Below are positions 63,001 through 64,000 of a stretch of 64,000 nucleotides of DNA, one piece after another. This DNA comes from Acidithiobacillus ferrivorans (GTDB taxonomy: Bacteria > Pseudomonadota > Gammaproteobacteria > Acidithiobacillales > Acidithiobacillaceae), in the NCBI GenBank assembly GCA_018853935.1, contig JAAOMR010000131.1:30245-94244 (forward strand), given 5' to 3'. Position 1 is the first letter of the stretch. The number at the start of each line of letters is the position of its first letter. Position numbers and translations under genes: made by a program. The notes beneath the pieces are model-generated. The model saw only the letters and a program-made list of their open reading frames with translations. It had not been told where the DNA came from and searched no databases.

Positions 63001-63426
63001 CGTATATGCCGGCTGGTAGGATGATGAAAAGAAAGAAGTGAAATTTGGCGCGCATGAGGTCTGCTGCAGCAATGTTAAACGCGCAGATGCCGCGTTGTTA
63101 ATGGCTGTACCACCCTGCATGCCCACATTGTTGTTGATGTAATAGCTCTCGCTGCCAGATTGCCACCCACCGGGGGCGGTGGTGTCCATTTGACTGAATG
63201 CTGATTGATTGCTTTGGGCGTAATTCGCCTGCTGGTTGTTGGTAGCTTGCGCACCACCGAGTAGAGAGGAACCGAAGCTTTCGCCTTGCTGCGCACCCTG
63301 AATAAACGTATTGGCGTCAGCAATGCTGTAATTGCCAATGGCAAACTGAAAATAAACCAGCAGAGACGCGAAGCAGATCGCGCCAAGCCTTTGGATGCCC
63401 TTTCGACGGAAGAATTGCAGCAGCAT
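60067..63426 (-). CDS. traN: F-type conjugation protein TraN (mating-pair stabilisation)
   Basis: The 1119-residue protein has a signal peptide (residues about 12-36, LGAICFASLLVYFQFAIGNY) and many Cys, most of them in the C-terminal half (CQTGTSLAAGNCIPIIFGGN, NNNCCSKGMQQ, CKAEEFKLGFQRKEHLCHMV, LPIFGCQMTATTFCCYPSPL). The last two phrases are typical of TraN. TraN is the outer-membrane mating-pair stabilisation protein that contacts recipient surface receptors. It has two hydrophobic stretches in the middle (IGAIAGAIAGAALAFVTMGA). It is nearly twice the length of F TraN, and the N-terminal 600 residues probably form an extended receptor-binding part. It follows traU by 17 bases. Confidence 0.9.
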   Translation of the reverse strand: MLLQFFRRKGIQRLGAICFASLLVYFQFAIGNYSIADANTFIQGAQQGESFGSSLLGGAQATNNQQANYAQSNQSAFSQMDTTAPGGWQSGSESYYINNNVGMQGGTAINNAASARLTLLQQTSCAPNFTSFFSSSYQPAYTAFTQMQQTCSQRVNAFLQAATTLYNQNPQQYGAFYQQAKTAVSGYIPTNPAAQTILGWNQYLARDTTVIHGIENECQSAPACDLLTPSTMTLVGNDLTNTSSGVPSLLNYCNQLPAQPPVSEQALQQELPDINSLSGNLDSMTYGSQNAQSLYSTCNYAMSYAAGSAGIGGMNGLSNPSSPYTQMLNPSSFQTYLQNLPGGQGTALMNGIMPMLTGNPSVFSQYFNASTCAPGVSQSTLSNMGQTVATIGHTSISNGTDPNTLNTCQTTASQMVNQGWVTNTPPPVAQSGAEWIWGGTNSCTKTTNNTTVAFKSAFNNMTGQVFQATAYLSAEDQATLTISNTQYAQQICGSSAGSSTCTVEPQVLSFTDGGQGQSAAAAYPTTGGWVSQQVTIYPGYNVIMMTVKKMNVSSTPSSTNQAASGIAAIINNNTVSGSGNGPDTAIETLPAGLPLALTSQSWETVSQASLPPTTSTIGSTNVTTGAPSAVIPSQICTNESIGCLGTQCHGIIGNQDLHFNKAVTASTALQQMAANMTCQTGTSLAAGNCIPIIFGGNLMYCRVFMGAPIGAIAGAIAGAALAFVTMGAGLIALTVTQEVMIAVAGAAGAAGGGTGMNNNCCSKGMQQPTPPIANVIQGTMDTYAIVTNKFVIAHDAGAAALHSWYETGYNTFTSNASSAWSYVTGPIKGVAEAAMNSLGLFGGGATATFSMAATNVGTYTAGLVASIGPTQASNIATDIASYAGTTATPASTSVLQYGLANSTTPGLLSQLESEIVSVLKSAVEWILEKVFQMLPSAAASTVASMSANIAAVTPYVSGLMSAYSAYQLAFMLASMLTQCKAEEFKLGFQRKEHLCHMVGTYCKDSLPIFGCQMTATTFCCYPSPLVNIIMSQIQDAQPQIAGGYGSSKNPNCGGLTIPELAQVNWSKVNLQPWLAMLQSSGLIQTTNSSAAAMNSPYQMAHPTGQVSPTAAVPTAAAAS

Positions 63427-63443
63427 GGTTCACCTTTGTTAGT

Positions 63444-64000
63444 CTAACCTAATACGCCCATACAACAATCTGACCACTGCCACACGAGGTACACGAAATT
63501 ATTTCCCGACCCCGGCTGGCCATCCCATTCACCCCATTGCAGTGGGCTTTTCCCAATCCAGTGGGCGCACTTACTGGAAGTGCTGCCGGGATTGCTGGCT
63601 GTTGGGGTGGGGGTGGAGTTCAGCCCGGGTGATGCAATCACGTTGACGCCGCCTGTTTGTGGTACGGAACTGGGAACTCCGGGGTTGGGTACATTGTTCG
63701 TTTCATCGTTGGGAAAAATGATTTGCATCCGGTACTGTTGCTTGGGCAGCACGTAGGTGCGTTTCGGGCCGCAATCTACTGCGGTCCCTTCGGATTTCCG
63801 CATAAAGCCCAAACGGAATCCCAGGGCCAGCATGCGCACGGCGTCAAGGGACGAAGTTCTGATTGGATCGCCGTTGGTCATGTTGTCCCCCACCATGGGA
63901 TAAATCCCCCCCCAGCACCCCGCCGAGAAATAGGCAGCGTCTATTGGCTTACCGCCCCCCAGGCTCAGGTAGGCGCACTCTCCGGCTTCGGTAAGCGCGC
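63444..64000 (-). CDS. traU: F-type conjugation protein TraU, 3' part
   Basis: The frame is open to the right edge of the window, so the N-terminus is missing. ECAYLSLGGGKPIDAAYFSA, then GCWGGIYPMVGDNMT, is the conserved TraU centre. DPIRTSSLDAVRMLALGFRL, CGPKRTYVLPKQQYRMQIIF and GSGNNFVYLVWQWSDCC follow and complete the C-terminal signature. TraU is a periplasmic protein needed for DNA transfer and pilus assembly. The Cys residues would need the Dsb-like proteins encoded at 37.6 and 41.2 kb. Confidence 0.92.
   Translation of the reverse strand, partial: ALTEAGECAYLSLGGGKPIDAAYFSAGCWGGIYPMVGDNMTNGDPIRTSSLDAVRMLALGFRLGFMRKSEGTAVDCGPKRTYVLPKQQYRMQIIFPNDETNNVPNPGVPSSVPQTGGVNVIASPGLNSTPTPTASNPGSTSSKCAHWIGKSPLQWGEWDGQPGSGNNFVYLVWQWSDCCMGVLG

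Noticed and set aside
1..64000. tRNA, rRNA or CRISPR arrays
   Set aside because: None seen on either strand. I could not run a dedicated RNA search, so a diverged tRNA cannot be fully excluded.

Overview
The window looks like the core of a large conjugative plasmid or integrative conjugative element, open at both ends. The gene set (F-type type IV secretion, PRTRC cassette, its own ribonucleotide reductase, a RecT recombination module) and the mixed composition, with housekeeping-like genes of moderate GC and several AT-richer membrane genes, suggest a Gram-negative proteobacterium. My best guess is an acidophile of the Acidithiobacillus type. That is inference from gene content only; no rRNA, tRNA or chromosomal marker is present.

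Layout. 1-6.5 kb (+ strand): the end of a UvrD-type helicase, then nrdB, a small coiled-coil membrane protein and nrdA, each separated by an intrinsic terminator. 6.6-14.3 kb (- strand): a replication operon reading initiator-like protein, DnaC-like loader, a protein that looks like a sigma-70-like plus ParB fusion, a divergent NusA-like protein, an unknown helical protein and an HD-domain membrane protein. 14.5-20.1 kb (-): a complete PRTRC cassette (ParB, E, C, F, B, A, ThiF). 20.4-24.7 kb (-): ssb, an SMC/SbcC-like ATPase, recT and a RecB/Cas4-like exonuclease. 24.8-27.8 kb (-): two glycosyltransferase-like genes with two small genes between them. 28-36 kb: one complete traG followed by an N-terminally truncated traG cassette and a short traG remnant, with small membrane protein genes between. 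36-44.1 kb (-): traH, traF, traC, a DsbA-like gene, a GspE/PilB-type ATPase, an S26 (TraF-type) peptidase and a trbI-like gene. 44.1-60 kb: a mosaic accessory zone with an IsrB (HNH-less IscB relative) element and its omega-RNA, a secreted Cys/Gly-rich protein, an IS200/IS605 element with tnpB, an outer-membrane barrel, a lipoprotein and many polytopic membrane proteins. 60-64 kb (-): traN and the 3' part of traU.

How it works together. The right half builds the mating apparatus and the left half replicates, partitions and recombines the element. A 10-bp palindrome, GTCACGTGAC, occurs at least seven times exactly and more often with one change. It is densest inside the initiator gene and its promoter, which makes it the best candidate for an origin iteron or ParB/KorB-type operator. 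The most unusual features are the traG C-terminal cassette array (a possible entry-exclusion switching locus), the transcription-like module (sigma/ParB fusion plus NusA-like), a set of diverse membrane proteins that share a C-terminal motif, and a repeated structured leader upstream of nrdB, parB and the exonuclease gene. All family calls come from reading motifs; no database search was run.
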